Assembly: GCF_000150275.1 (NCBI RefSeq)
Contig: NW_002060970.1
Location: forward strand, 164,791 to 228,790
Length of the DNA stretch: 64,000 nucleotides
Direction: 5' to 3'
From: Trichoplax adhaerens
Taxonomy: Eukaryota > Placozoa > Uniplacotomia > Trichoplacea > Trichoplacidae
Shown: positions 39,547-52,016 of the stretch, piece by piece
Layout of the letters: every line of letters begins with the position of its first letter
Numbering within the stretch: position 1 is the first letter of the stretch
Program-made: the position numbers and the translations under genes
The notes under the pieces: model-generated
Told to the model about the DNA's origin: nothing
Databases searched by the model: none
What the model saw: the letters and a program-made list of their open reading frames with translations, nothing else

Positions 39547-42500
39547 CTGTAAAGCAAAGTAATGCAATGAATTAAGAATATTAAATTTACCAAAAGCATG
39601 CGGCGAGTTTCACACTGACGTAATTATTAGGACCTTTGCATGCGCCCATGTAGGCGATCTTACTGTTGTTCAGCAATCTTTAAATGATAAATCACCTTAA
39701 ATTCTAAATCTTTATATAATTCATTGCCTCGTGAACAACTTATCAGTTTATAGGGGCGTGAGTGTGTAACATAGTCTGATATTATGGCAGAAAAAGATGA
39801 TTATAGGCAATGATACAGTCCAATTCTTGACTTTTACGACAGCTACGTTGATAAGAATATGTTTAAAGCAACCTATCTGCGAAATCTATGAATTAGATTA
39901 CTTTCAGATGGAATTAAGTTTCTTGTATCTGAATTTTACTATTTCGTGAAATTTTGCCATTTGGATAATTTCAATTTAATATTACAAATACTGTACGATG
40001 TAATTCAATATCTTGAATCATGGATGGTAGCAGTATAATTAATGTATTGAAGGCACTGTTTTAGTGTGATAAACACTTTAGGATTACAAGCAAGACCTAA
40101 GTTACACGATTAATTATTCAACGTATTATAACTACCTTATAATAGTACTAGTAACTAATATGGTATCTTTTATAAGATTTTCTCTGTAGTGTAATCTAAA
40201 TTCAGCGAAAATCACTGTACTCCATTTTTCCAAATTTGCTTGTGCTAGTTCGATAGCGACTATAACGAAAAATATGCCTGATAATGATAAGCTACCGCCT
40301 CTTTCTAGAATAGAATTAACCAAAATACAAAATATCTCAGTTTAATTACCGTATTTTATTAATTATCGTTATTTGCTACTAATTATTAGATTTAAGGAAT
40401 TATTAAAATGATGCGCTATCCATTTACTGGGAGCTAAATTTAGGCTGTAAACATTACACTAATAATCCAAGAAAGATTTTGCATTTATTTTTCCGGCTGT
40501 TTATAGAACTTTGTAGCACTATAAAATTAATAAATAGGTCCAAAGTATACTATACACTAATTAGATCAGATACAAGTAGTAACATTATAAAATAAACAAA
40601 GACACTGTAAATATAGCGATTTTTAATGATCTGAACTTCTAAATTTATATTAGAGCATATTCTAGTTAATTCCGATCCATTGCAAACTATAGAAATTTTC
40701 AAATCGAAAATTGAATTAAATTTTGTATTTAATACTGCAGTTTATCCAATTAATGTTTTATACAGTAGATATCCATCTAAGCTATAAAAATGTAAAATTT
40801 TTCTTAACAGATAATAAAAGTAAATCGTAAATGTCAAACAGAATCGTTTTCTAAGCATGTAAATGAAGACTCCGTTGATAGAGGAATTAATGTTGATATG
40901 CCAAGATTAAGTTTGTTAACATTTAAACTCTCAATAATGTAAACTAACTTCGTAATTTACATGTATTTAGTAGATAACGTATCTAATACGTATTTAGTAA
41001 AATCAAGTTCCTATTCCACGCCTATAATCAGTAGCCAATAATCTTATCAGCTTAATTACTAGCGCATCAAATGTCACAAATAAAAACTTGATGATTTTAG
41101 GTGCAGTACCTAGCCTTATATCATAGCAAATTTGTTTATTGTAATCTGCGCTGAACGCCACGAGAAAACTTCGTTAAAGATACTGTATTCATCTTTCAAT
41201 TTCTGTCACACCTTTTATTTTTAATGCTAATGTAGGTTCGAGAATATAAATTTTCGGCAACTAGATTATTGCCATTTGGTAACCATAAGATTTGTTACAA
41301 GCACAGATATTGTATTTGCTACTATCGTTTTTCGTCCTATTATGAATTCTATGTACTTCCACGAATATAACTTTCGCTCCACTACTTGCTTGCATCCCTA
41401 GAATTATTTAAATTTGAATGAATATAATACTGTCTAATATAGCAGTGGCTAATCTAAGGACTCTTGCTCATGATGGAAACAAAATTATAGGCTCCAAATA
41501 AAACTTTAATGTTTTATATAGGCAGATATAAAAATTAACATAGCAAAGCAAACTCTGCAATTTCTCGCCATGTATTAACAATCTAGTAGCTTCGTATAGA
41601 ATAAATTATGGTACTTACCGCTCTGTTGAAGGTAGAAGATTATCTGAAATATTCGCAATAAAGAGAAAAAATTGATAATTAATGCCAGTTTTCTTTTTCG
41701 TAACCTCTCCTATCATGTCTAAACTAAAGTAACTGCCTCCATTATTATTCGACAAATTGCCATATAGTATATTAATTCTATCATCTTGAAATACATTAGT
41801 AATGTAAAATACTACAAAAACTTATAGTTAGTATCCTCCAAAAGTTAGATAAAGATTAGCCTTAACTAACATTTTGGCTTTTAATCGGAACAGAATATGT
41901 TCATACTTACTTCATTGACTATCCTACCGAATCGGAAACTGAATACTAGATAAATCAATTGCCGGACCAGTCTACGGTCATATTTATGATGGTACTCGGT
42001 AAAGTGTTTGTTTTAAAAAATTGATATTTTTCCGAAATTGTATCATAAAAAGGAACTACAGAACCGATTGGATTGTTATAAAGTAAAGAAATATATTAAT
42101 ATCTTCTAGTATCAATAACTATTGCCCTTATATTAATATATTAACCATTCAGGAAAGAGAATTAAAAATAAATTAAAGGTGTTGCTAGAACTCAAATTTA
42201 AGATAGGTATGATTCTAGAACGATCTTATTTCTATACGCTACCGATTCTAAACTTTCACTTAGTCTGTTATCTTACTTTACGCATATTTAGTAGCGTAAT
42301 TACAGTTAGATTACTATTGTTCATAAATTTATTATTTTACTTCCTACTAACGCGTACAAGCAATAATAATGAAATTATGTTAAAATTTAATATTAAATTC
42401 TTGTCGTCTTTCATTTTTTACATTAAGAAACGAATTATCTAATTTATTCTATTACTTAAAGATTTTCTTACCAGAGCAAGGATAACTATTTGATTAACCA

Positions 42501-45500
42501 GCATCATTAAGATATCGATGAAAATTTTTGTTGCCTGATGATTTATAAAGTTAGAATAGTAAACCATAAACTGAGAAAAGTTTAAACCATCTGAAAACTG
42601 CCAGTCAGTGATAAATTTATTAAGTGGCCAGGAGAAATTGGATAAATATAATAAAAGAATGCCTTTCGATAAGTAACCTCTTCATATACGTAAATGTGAA
42701 CTTGATTCAGTTGCATTTCACACGCCAAGTATTGAACAGAAAAGGCTACTAATCATGTAAGATTAAAGTCGAGCCGAAGATTCTTTGCTTTAAAATGGTA
42801 AATAATCTAAATGAAAGGAGACAGTGATTAATAAAGCAGCCCAGCAATGCAACCGGAAAATTTGACTCTATGGGACAATAGTGGAAGCCCATCAGTCTTA
42901 ATTATGATATTAATAATAAAACATTTTGTACCAAAGTCAAATTAATAATCAGAATATTTTCTAATGTTTAATTTTATTGTTTGGTGATCAAATATTAAAT
43001 TCTAAAAGTAAGAAACATTTCAACGCTCATATATTTGTATTGGATAGAATTATTTAGAACTTATGTAGCGTTCAAGTAAAGAACTTAGCTATCTTATCTA
43101 TTATCTATTTCATACAATATTCCTAATCATCATTATATCATGAACTAATAGCGGTTTAAATTGCCTTAGTTTCTTATGATACTACCTTGATAATTACTGT
43201 ACGCAAGAGAAAGAAGGATCAGCGATATCAGTAAATTCGAATTTATCCAAGTAATCTTTTTTGGCATTTGTGCTATATTTCTTACGGAGTATCGACTAAA
43301 CAAATTAACGGATATAAAAATTTATGGCTGCATTTGTTATAACGCTGAAGAATCTAGATCTACAAAATGAGTAATTATACGTTGAATCGATACATCCGCC
43401 CCTGTTTTTGTTTGCTATCGTCTATGACGTAGGACATGAAATGATATATTAATAATTAATAAATCTGTTGTATCAAATTTACGCTGTTGTCAAGTTGTGT
43501 AAATTTAAATTTAATTTACTAAGCTGATGCAAGGAATAAACTTCCTAGAATGTCATTTAAAAAATAGTTTGTTACACAAATTTTCTCACGCAACTAAACT
43601 TTACATACAGTCACATATTTTTATCAATATGTAGTAGCATATGGCAACACGATATTAATATTATGCATTAGATGACTGCATACAAAGTTTATTAATAAAG
43701 CGGTTGTTAATAGCTACTTTATATAGTTCTGTGATGTTTACGAAGGTTGAAAGTTGGCATTAGTCGCAATAAAATACATCAGAATAGTTCAGGGAACGGT
43801 AACCTTTATTGAGCTAGTGTAAGAGAATAATCTTGTAAGATTATCGTGCAGGTTACGATGTGGCTAGTCGAATAACTATAGTAGTGTAGAATAGGTAAAG
43901 CGTGCAAGCTTACCGTGTTACTACCAGAACTAACTAACGAGATAGGCGAAAGAAGATAGCTTTTATAATGTTAGGAGCAAAGCATGAGGAAATTACTTAT
44001 AGGCGCAAATGATTCATGAAAATAGGTTACTTCTATGTTAAGCTAGTGCTACGGTATAAGTTGGCTAGAGTACAAGATATTACACGGAGTCAATTGTTAA
44101 ATATAGATCATACATATTTAGATTATGCTACAGCCTTAGAGTTATGCTACAGTCTGGTGAAAACTAACACTTTTACTAAAAATAGACAATACCGTATTTA
44201 GAAGTAAACACTACAAGTTCAAATATTTTTCCCGAATTATTTCAAACCTGCTTATGACCTTTCTTAGTGGGCAAACATTGTAATCTGATTGGATTTAAAA
44301 TATTCAGTAGCTAACGAAACCAGTTAATAAATAAATTACCTTGCCAATGTAATATTTATAGCTAATAAGTTAAAATTTTATTTTCTTTCTAATTTTTAAT
44401 TTTTAGAAATTATTTGGACATAGTAATGAGCATATAATGTAATTTTCTGCCATTTCATGCAAAATATAAATTTTTGTAACTATTCATCAACACATTAATG
44501 TCAAATTAACATTTCGGCGTTTTGGCCGAATAGTCGCCTAGCTAAATTCTATAATAATAATTTTTACTTGCAGCGGAACTACTATATCATACTGCATATA
44601 GCACAATACTAGACTATATGTGTACATGGTGAAGTTTCTAACTCCAGAGTACTCTCTGCTATATGGCACGGTACGCATTTTTGTTACCAATTATTGACTA
44701 TATTAATCTCAATTTTATAAAGAGATGTCCTATTTATTTGCATATCGTCAAGAGATCATCTAAATATAGCTTATAGATACTACCAGTCAATAACATGTTT
44801 TAAAATAATATCTACCTATATAATAATTATTTATACGCGAATGTTAATACTGTAAAAAATATGCAAAATATTAATACTATTTCTAAAATATATCTATGCC
44901 ATATTTATTAGCTTTCGAATCTGTTGTAAATTAGATTTATAATTTTTTTGGAAGGATTTTCTTATGTCTAATGTGCCGCTACAATTTTAACTAGTTTGGC
45001 CTAAAAGCAACATCAAATTATATGAAATGCGAATAAATTTTTGAAATTAATCCTGCTGAAATCAACTCAAAAAATTTTTAATTTATTTAATGAAAAAACA
45101 AATAAGACAATACTATAAAAGTTCAAACTGATTTAGCGCATGTTCTAGAAGAAATTCCGACTAATACATCTTACCAAATTCAATACCGTTACTATCTTCA
45201 CAATCTAACTCTTTATAACTACTCTACTATTTTAACCATAAAAGTTGTTATTTTAATTAAAGCAATTTCTGATAGAATTTCTTGAAATGTCTGCATTTAA
45301 AAGTTTCTATATAAGTACACAGCTTTCCACGCATACGTAGAAACAAAGTTCTGCAACATTTGACTGAAAATATTCTTACTAATAGAGAATTCTCATCCTT
45401 GGTCAGATTTAAATTTTTATTGGAACCGAACGTGTACGAAACAGTACAGTATATAATAACAGATTTTACTGAATTAACTAGAAGTTATCGGATAAGTCAT

Positions 45501-46818
45501 TACCAATACTGTACATAATGAGATATATCAAAATTTACAATCATGTTAAGGAGATAAAATTATTAGATTATTTTAGAATCAATTTGGCTATATTACAATA
45601 GTTATTTACGTATTTAAGAAATGATCACATAAACACACACAATAATTGAAAAGCCAAATCTTTTTATTGATCATCAAATAATCTTTTACTTTAACTTTTA
45701 TAATTTGTAAGAAATTTGCCTATCATGTAATATTGCCTCTAATCGCATTTCTCCGATACAAATTACACAATTCATACGTCTGTAAGATTATTTCTTTCAG
45801 TGAACAAGAAAAATATGTAACAGCACACACAAAAGTTCATTATTATTTTTAAACATTTTACTATCCGTATCATAGCATTCTAAAAGAATATCGATTCAAT
45901 AACTTAATCGTAATTTATTTTGAGTTATACTGTGCTACTTTATCTGCTAACGCTGTGTATATATATCGTAATACAACTAACTCCGGTATATTTAGTTCAT
46001 ATCATTTATCTTAAATTTCCATGTAAGTGCTATTACAGCCGTCTAATCACAATTGCATACTCGCACTTCGTTTCATGAGGACTACATTTGCAATAATAAA
46101 ACTTAAGCAATAGCAATTCTAATAGATTTCTCGAATTGGTAAATAGTATAGATTGCTTGAATTCCCTTTCCGCACAATAATGCAAAGAAACTCATAATGC
46201 TGTGTTCTATATACGTATGTCTTAACGTAACGTTCCAGTATTGATTAGGAATCAATGAAGAAAAACAACCAAATCTAAAAGAGTATTACTTTAGTCATCA
46301 CAGGTAACAATTTTATAAAGATATTCATACAGAACTGGATACGATTTTCTCCATGAATATCTTTACATCTCATTACAGCTTTTACTTTAAATTTAAATAA
46401 GTAGTTGCAATATCAAAATTGTATCATTCTTACAATAAATAGTATACATATTTCATCAATTAGTCAACAGTATGCATAGATGCTTTCATAATATAACTTG
46501 TAACTGGAAAAATGAATTCTGGTTCATAAGTTTTATACTGTCTTTTCGCTTTGAATTATAAATTTACGACTTTAATATTGATCATGAACAAATTGTGAGA
46601 TAGAATCAACCCCTAATTGAATTAATAGCTCTAACTAGGTTATACATCATTTTAGAAATTTAGTAACCACTGTTAATTATTAACTCTATTTTGTTCGCAA
46701 TAGGTTTAATCACCATGTTGGAACTATAAGTCTTAACTGACTATATGACCGGAACAATCTTTATTGTAACACTAACCATTTTAGATATCGTATTGTCACA
46801 AAACAGCTTTGCAACAAG

Positions 46819-47235
46819 TGTAAGACAGTGTAATATTGTATTCTAAGTTGATGATATATTTAGTAATGTCTACCGTAGGTGTTGTGTTCAACATGTGATA
46901 GATATACTCGTTAGAAGCTTAAGTATTAAATATAGCTAGCTTAGAAGCTGTAATCCTTTTGAAGAGGAGCGCTACAGTGCTCACACTAGAGCTTCACATG
47001 AAAGGTGTAAACTAGCCTGTATTTGAGATGCTAATACTGAAGTGTGTAGTAAGTAAGGTCCTAAGACTGTAAACGCGGAAAGGTATATAAGCGAGTAGTT
47101 TAGTATAGTAAGTTAGTTCTTTCTCGTTAGAGGTCCTCAGCTAATTGATTACGTTGTATCTTCGTAAAGGAGGTTTTGTTCAATAAATCTTAATTTACTA
47201 AAGTTTTTGAAGATTCTTGATCTATCAACCTCACA
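46819..47235 (+). mobile_element. Solo-LTR-like element, family 3, nested in family 1
   Basis: 417 bases, TGTAAGACAG ... CAACCTCACA, flanked by perfect ACAAG repeats (46814-46818 and 47236-47240) made from family 1 sequence. TATATAA at 47084-47090 and AATAAA at 47182-47187. This is the only copy of the family in the window. Confidence 0.78.
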
Positions 47236-47713
47236 ACAAGATAACGTAATATACGATCAATAAGTCAATTCCTTGAACCACGTATCAAGGAACGATATCT
47301 GCACTATCACAAACACTTTTGCTCTACTAGCAGACTACACAGAGACTTAAACGCCTCGTATTTTACGTTAAACACTAAGTTTGAGAAACCACTTTATTAC
47401 ACGATATACTGCATTTATATACTATTCCTTAATAGTTCATGAGTCATAGTTAATACAATTAACATTAGATTCAGTTACTGAATTAGATATTAATTTTAGC
47501 TACTGCTCCCTTAATGCAGACAACAGTATTTACGAACATAGACATGTGATTACTAATACAGAATAGTCAGATTACGATATGTCCTATCACGGAACATTTC
47601 TACGATAATTTACAATCTACCATAAGTAAATTACAATCACAATGATTGGAACTGTAAGTAGATGATTTGCATTCCCTATTATAACTATTAATTTCAGTAT
47701 GTGTATAAGTGTC

Positions 47714-48156
47714 TCTCACAAACCAGCTTCGTGACAAGGATAACGTAAAACAAATATCTAAATTACTATAGTCTTCCGGAATTCAGTATCCCTTACCTAC
47801 CTCGCAAGAATTTAGACGCCTTTGATTCTACGTTAAACTCAACTAGACAATTGAGAACTCCTTTATTCAACTATCTGACGGGCTTATATACCCTTCTACA
47901 GCTGCTAACATTCACAAGTCATCTTATAAAAATACTTAGGTGAGAACATCTACTAACTAGTTTTTCACAGTCGGACTACAATATGTCCATTCACAGAATC
48001 ATTTCAGTACACATTACAGCACAGCATTAAATTTACTGTAACACATTTATAATTAGAGTAATTCTTATTGTAAGGAACTAGATGTAATATATTATCACTA
48101 TATTATATTAACCAAATTTAGATAGCTATTTCTTCACGGTAGTTCGTACCGTGACA
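47714..48156 (-). mobile_element. Solo-LTR-like element, family 2, nested in family 1
   Basis: 443 bases, TCTCACAAACCAGC ... GTACCGTGACA, flanked by perfect GTGTC repeats (47709-47713 and 48157-48161). The interrupted family 1 sequence (tataagtgtcactg) is restored when it is removed. Confidence 0.82.
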
Positions 48157-48562
48157 GTGTCACTGTCATAAAAAGCCAGTGCTATATTAAAACACAGTAT
48201 ATCCAAATTAGAAGTTAACTAAATAAGGATAGGCTAACAGAATTATCCTAACATAGATATTTCTACTCTAATACAGTACATAATACTGTCACACGCATAC
48301 TTTAAAATTTCTTTACTCAGAAATTATTAATAAGAAGACTTTTCTTTTATATAGATTAACATCAATTCCGTAAACAACATGATACACCTATCCGAGCAAT
48401 ATTTAAGTAACTAATTGGACAATAAATTATGTTTTGAGTCTCTTATCGAATCAATTATTTTCTATGCTGAATCGATATTTTTCGATATTTTTAAGATAAG
48501 GAGTAATTTTAGTAGAGCGATAATATACGATCAGAAAAAGATTCGATTCGGCAATGTACTTG

Positions 48563-49132
48563 TGTCACGGTACAAACCACTGTGAAGAGTAAATAACTAA
48601 ATTTAGTGTTTAACATTTATATGTGGAGATAACTCATAATGACTTATAGTAAGAATTACGGTAGTTATTATTTTGTTGCGGTAAGTTATGTTGCATTGTA
48701 ATAAGAGTTCTAATATGGTAACTAATATTAATTGATGATAGCGTTATGTCTTTAACGCTTGTGATGAAATTCCTGAAGATATTCAATTGTAGGTGATACT
48801 ATAAATGATTCTGTGTGTGGACATACTGTAGTCTAATTATTTAGAATCGTTCAGTATACAGTATGTCCAAAATCATGAATAATGTCAGTATTAATTTAGC
48901 TATCCAATATGAGCTAAATTTCATGAACTGTTATGACTCATACATGATAGCTGCCGAAGGGTATTTAAGCTCGGCAGATAGTTGAATAAAAGAAGAGTTT
49001 TATAGTTGTTTTAATGTAGAAGCAAAGGCGTCTAAATTCTTGTGAGGTAGTTAAGGGATACTAAATCCTAGAGACTATAGTAATTTAGAGATTTGTTTTA
49101 CGATATCTTTGCCACGAAGCTGGTTTGTGACA
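48563..49132 (+). mobile_element. Solo-LTR-like element, family 2 long variant, with 5-bp target duplication
   Basis: 570 bases, TGTCACGGTACAAACC ... CTGGTTTGTGACA, flanked by perfect ACTTG repeats (48558-48562 and 49133-49137). It shares both ends with the shorter family 2 copies but its interior has diverged and is about 130 bases longer. AATAAA at 48985-48990; TATTTAAG replaces TATATAAG. Confidence 0.8.
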
Positions 49133-51780
49133 ACTTGTACGAATCATTATATAATAAAGTACTATTTCTAGCCCTACTCTGAATTCGTCTCACAGTATAA
49201 CGGTTAAAAGCAGCTTTTAACTAAAAATTATTGTTGAATATTACAGTAGTAAACTTAGGCTTTATAAGTCCATAGGTTTATTTATGCATTCCTATAATTA
49301 ATAATCTCTCATAACGAGAGATCTCTAGCCTTGCATGATTGTCATATCTCACTCTAAGCCCATTATACTCTAATTACAGAGATATGCTGATATCGTCTAC
49401 TGAGACGTCTTGCATTCTGACTTAAGGTTACAGCTATCGCCTCCAAAATTATCCGCAAGCTGCATACGACCATCTTAACACCTAAATGAAATCCTTAGCA
49501 CCACTGGCCTACGCGGGTCTAGCCCTGTCATCTTACATATAATGGCCAGGGATCTGACATGGAGCCTATTTTCTACACACAAATATTTATATTCGTATAT
49601 ATTTTATAATTCATAAGGATATACACAGGCGAATATTCTATTGTACTAATCATTAATGATTTCTATATCTAATGTAACTGATGATTACTTTATTTAATAT
49701 TAGAGCAATTGCAATACATTTTAATAGCTACTGTATTTATAAGTTCAGTTACTACTTATCGTTAATTACGGTAACTAATTAATGAATTACCGTAAGATGA
49801 TATTAACTTAATTTTACATGTTACTTTCTGCCTCATTTATTAATCTTGCAGGCCGATCTTGGTTACATACGATTAGATTGATGACTTATCTAATTTTCTA
49901 ACGTAAGCTTTGATTTCTTATTAATTTGTTCGTTTGTTTAAAATGAAAATTATTTCAAAACTAAATTTAAGAGTTAACCTTTATCTCAGATTGGCTCTTT
50001 ACTCTAATGTAGCCTCACTAAATAAATAATTTCAATATGATATTATATGTGTAGACTGAAAATTTGTCAACTTGTATTAAGAATATTATATTGGAATCGC
50101 TTTTGAGATCTGCTTTTAAGTCTGCTAATCATCAACCCTTCGTGCATCAAACTAATTGTACGTACTGAAAAAAACCAAAAGCTTTCTTCCCTTTGTTACT
50201 TAAATTAATCTCAATGGTCTTAGGAGAGCCATTCTTAGAATTTTTAAGTTAAAAATACCTTTAAACTTTATTTCTACTGTTATAATAACTTGACTGGATT
50301 TCGTACTTGGACGGTAATAACCACTCTCATAAATGCTGCTTAGTTTCAAAATAAAGTTTCCTGAGATTCGTAACACTATTGAACATATTTCTATTAGTAA
50401 TGGTTCAAAGTTAATTCTTGATTATAATTAAGGTACGATATAGTCAAGACCGACTATATTATTCACCTAAGGTTGCTTCCCTTTACAGTATTTATTCCTT
50501 TCATTTGGACTATTTACACAGTAAATTGATCCTTATTTGATTATCGAAATATTTATTTCAATACTTTAGCATCAAAATTCTAAAGAAAAATACACTTACA
50601 TTAATTTTAATAGCATCCTTTATTGTAAATGTACGCAAGTCTCTCATACTTAATTGTTAGATTGATCTTAACACGTGTTTTTAATTTTAAACTTTTTTTT
50701 AATTATATCATGATCCTCGGTGACGCTGCATTTATATTTATTTTAATTTATCATAGGACCGTCGATGATATAATAGTAATCTCCCACAAATTAGCACGCG
50801 TACAATTTACGATTACTTTGTAGATCAGTAATTAAAATGGCATATCTTAATATAACACGCTGATTAAAAATTTGTAGTAGATGGTAATTACCACAGTGAA
50901 TTATCAATAGCCTTAAATATTCAATCAGCTATTACTATTAATAATGAAAACTTCTGTCTTTTCTACTATGCAAAGGTCGTCTACATATAAAACCTTTTTA
51001 GTCTGTGGAATTTTTGAATTGTTAATATTTGATTTATAATCTTTATGAACTAATATTCTCATCTTATTATTTACTGTACATTACTAACGCCTAAATATTT
51101 ATATTTGTTTCTTATTTCCTTAAGTTGATTTTCAACGAGCTTGTAGCAAAATTATTACTAAAACTGTAATGTAAATTATTAATGATTTTTAGACTCTTGT
51201 ACATTACAAAGTCTTTACTAGCAAGGCCAATTAGGGGAATACATCGTTGTTTACGGTAGCATATGCGATTATTATAAAGTTAACCTACACTGCAAGCAAT
51301 TAATGCTTTTCCATTAAGATATCTAAATTAAAGCAAGTGATTACGATACCATTTCTGGGTTTGAAGTTCCATTGAATCATTTTTATAATAACTTAATGCC
51401 CAAATGTATAAATTCGTCAACTTCAGCTTGTTTTATGATTTCTCTTGGGATTGCATGATATACATCAAATAATCTTCACTAAGATCATCCGGAATATCAA
51501 ATGTGTGCTATATGAATACGATTATGGGATTAAGTTAAAACCAATTTTTTTTCCGTAAAGCTGTTTTAGAAAGTACATTGCGTTCCTTAAGAGTATCAGA
51601 GATTCATCAACAAATTATGACTTTACTACATTTCAATAACACTAATATTAATCAGTGATTAATATTTAATAACGTATTGATATGCAGACCCACTTTAAAC
51701 AGTAAAGTACAGAGTAGGCCTAAATTAAATATTAATTTCGTTAAAAAATCAGATAATCTCCCGATTTAGCCGTACCTTAC

Positions 51781-52016
51781 TATCAAATCTTTGAACGTTT
51801 TGTATGGTATAGTAACCTGTGACAGTGGTATTTCAATCAGTCATTCTTGTTATAAATGAATATAGGTAAGAATTTCATGTTCAAGCACAATTAAATCTAT
51901 ATTCTGTTACCATCTGTGGTGACGTCGCTGGTACTTTTACTTGTACTTGACTTTCTCACTTTTTTAATCTTTGACGATCTGTTGCTTGAGAGGCGGGATC
52001 GATATTCCGAATTGTT
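51781..52016 (-). CDS. Gene C: cytoplasmic tail exons
   Basis: Exon 51911-52016 (106 bases, phase 0 to 1) encodes a Ser/Lys/Arg-rich tail starting N-N-S-E-Y-R-S-R-L with several possible phosphorylation sites. Exon 51781-51816 encodes G-Y-Y-T-I-Q-N-V-Q-R-F-D, matching gene B's G-S-Y-T-I-E-N-V-Q-K-F-K. The continuation to the stop is uncertain; the frame at 51433-51507 is a candidate last exon. Confidence 0.65.

Larger units (their letters stand above)
46794..48293 (-). mobile_element. Family 1 solo-LTR-like element split by two nested insertions
   Basis: Family 1 sequence in three pieces: 46794-46818, 47236-47713 and 48157-48293 (including the copied target bases). Outer flanks are CGTAT (46789-46793) and CGCAT (48294-48298), a 4/5 target duplication. 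Removing the two inner elements restores an element of about 630 bases. Confidence 0.8.
39547..51432. other. Gene-poor spacer between genes B and C, with nested solo-LTR-like insertions
   Basis: About 11.9 kb. The only structure recognised is the LTR cluster at 46794-49132 and a less AT-rich patch at about 49377-49563. The first exon of gene B should be in the right-hand part next to 39547 but was not identified. Confidence 0.6.

Noticed and set aside
39606-39683. Possible exon upstream of gene B lectin reading K-I-A-Y-M-G-A-C-K-G-P-N-N-Y
   Set aside because: It ends in phase 2 whereas the lectin exon needs phase 1; joining them makes an immediate stop, and the 60 bases between leave no room for another exon.
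40132-40323. Frame with a signal-peptide-like segment (S-G-I-F-F-V-I-V-A-I-E-L-A-Q-A) upstream of gene B
   Set aside because: No in-frame ATG, and the donor phase does not fit the lectin exon. Left as unproven.
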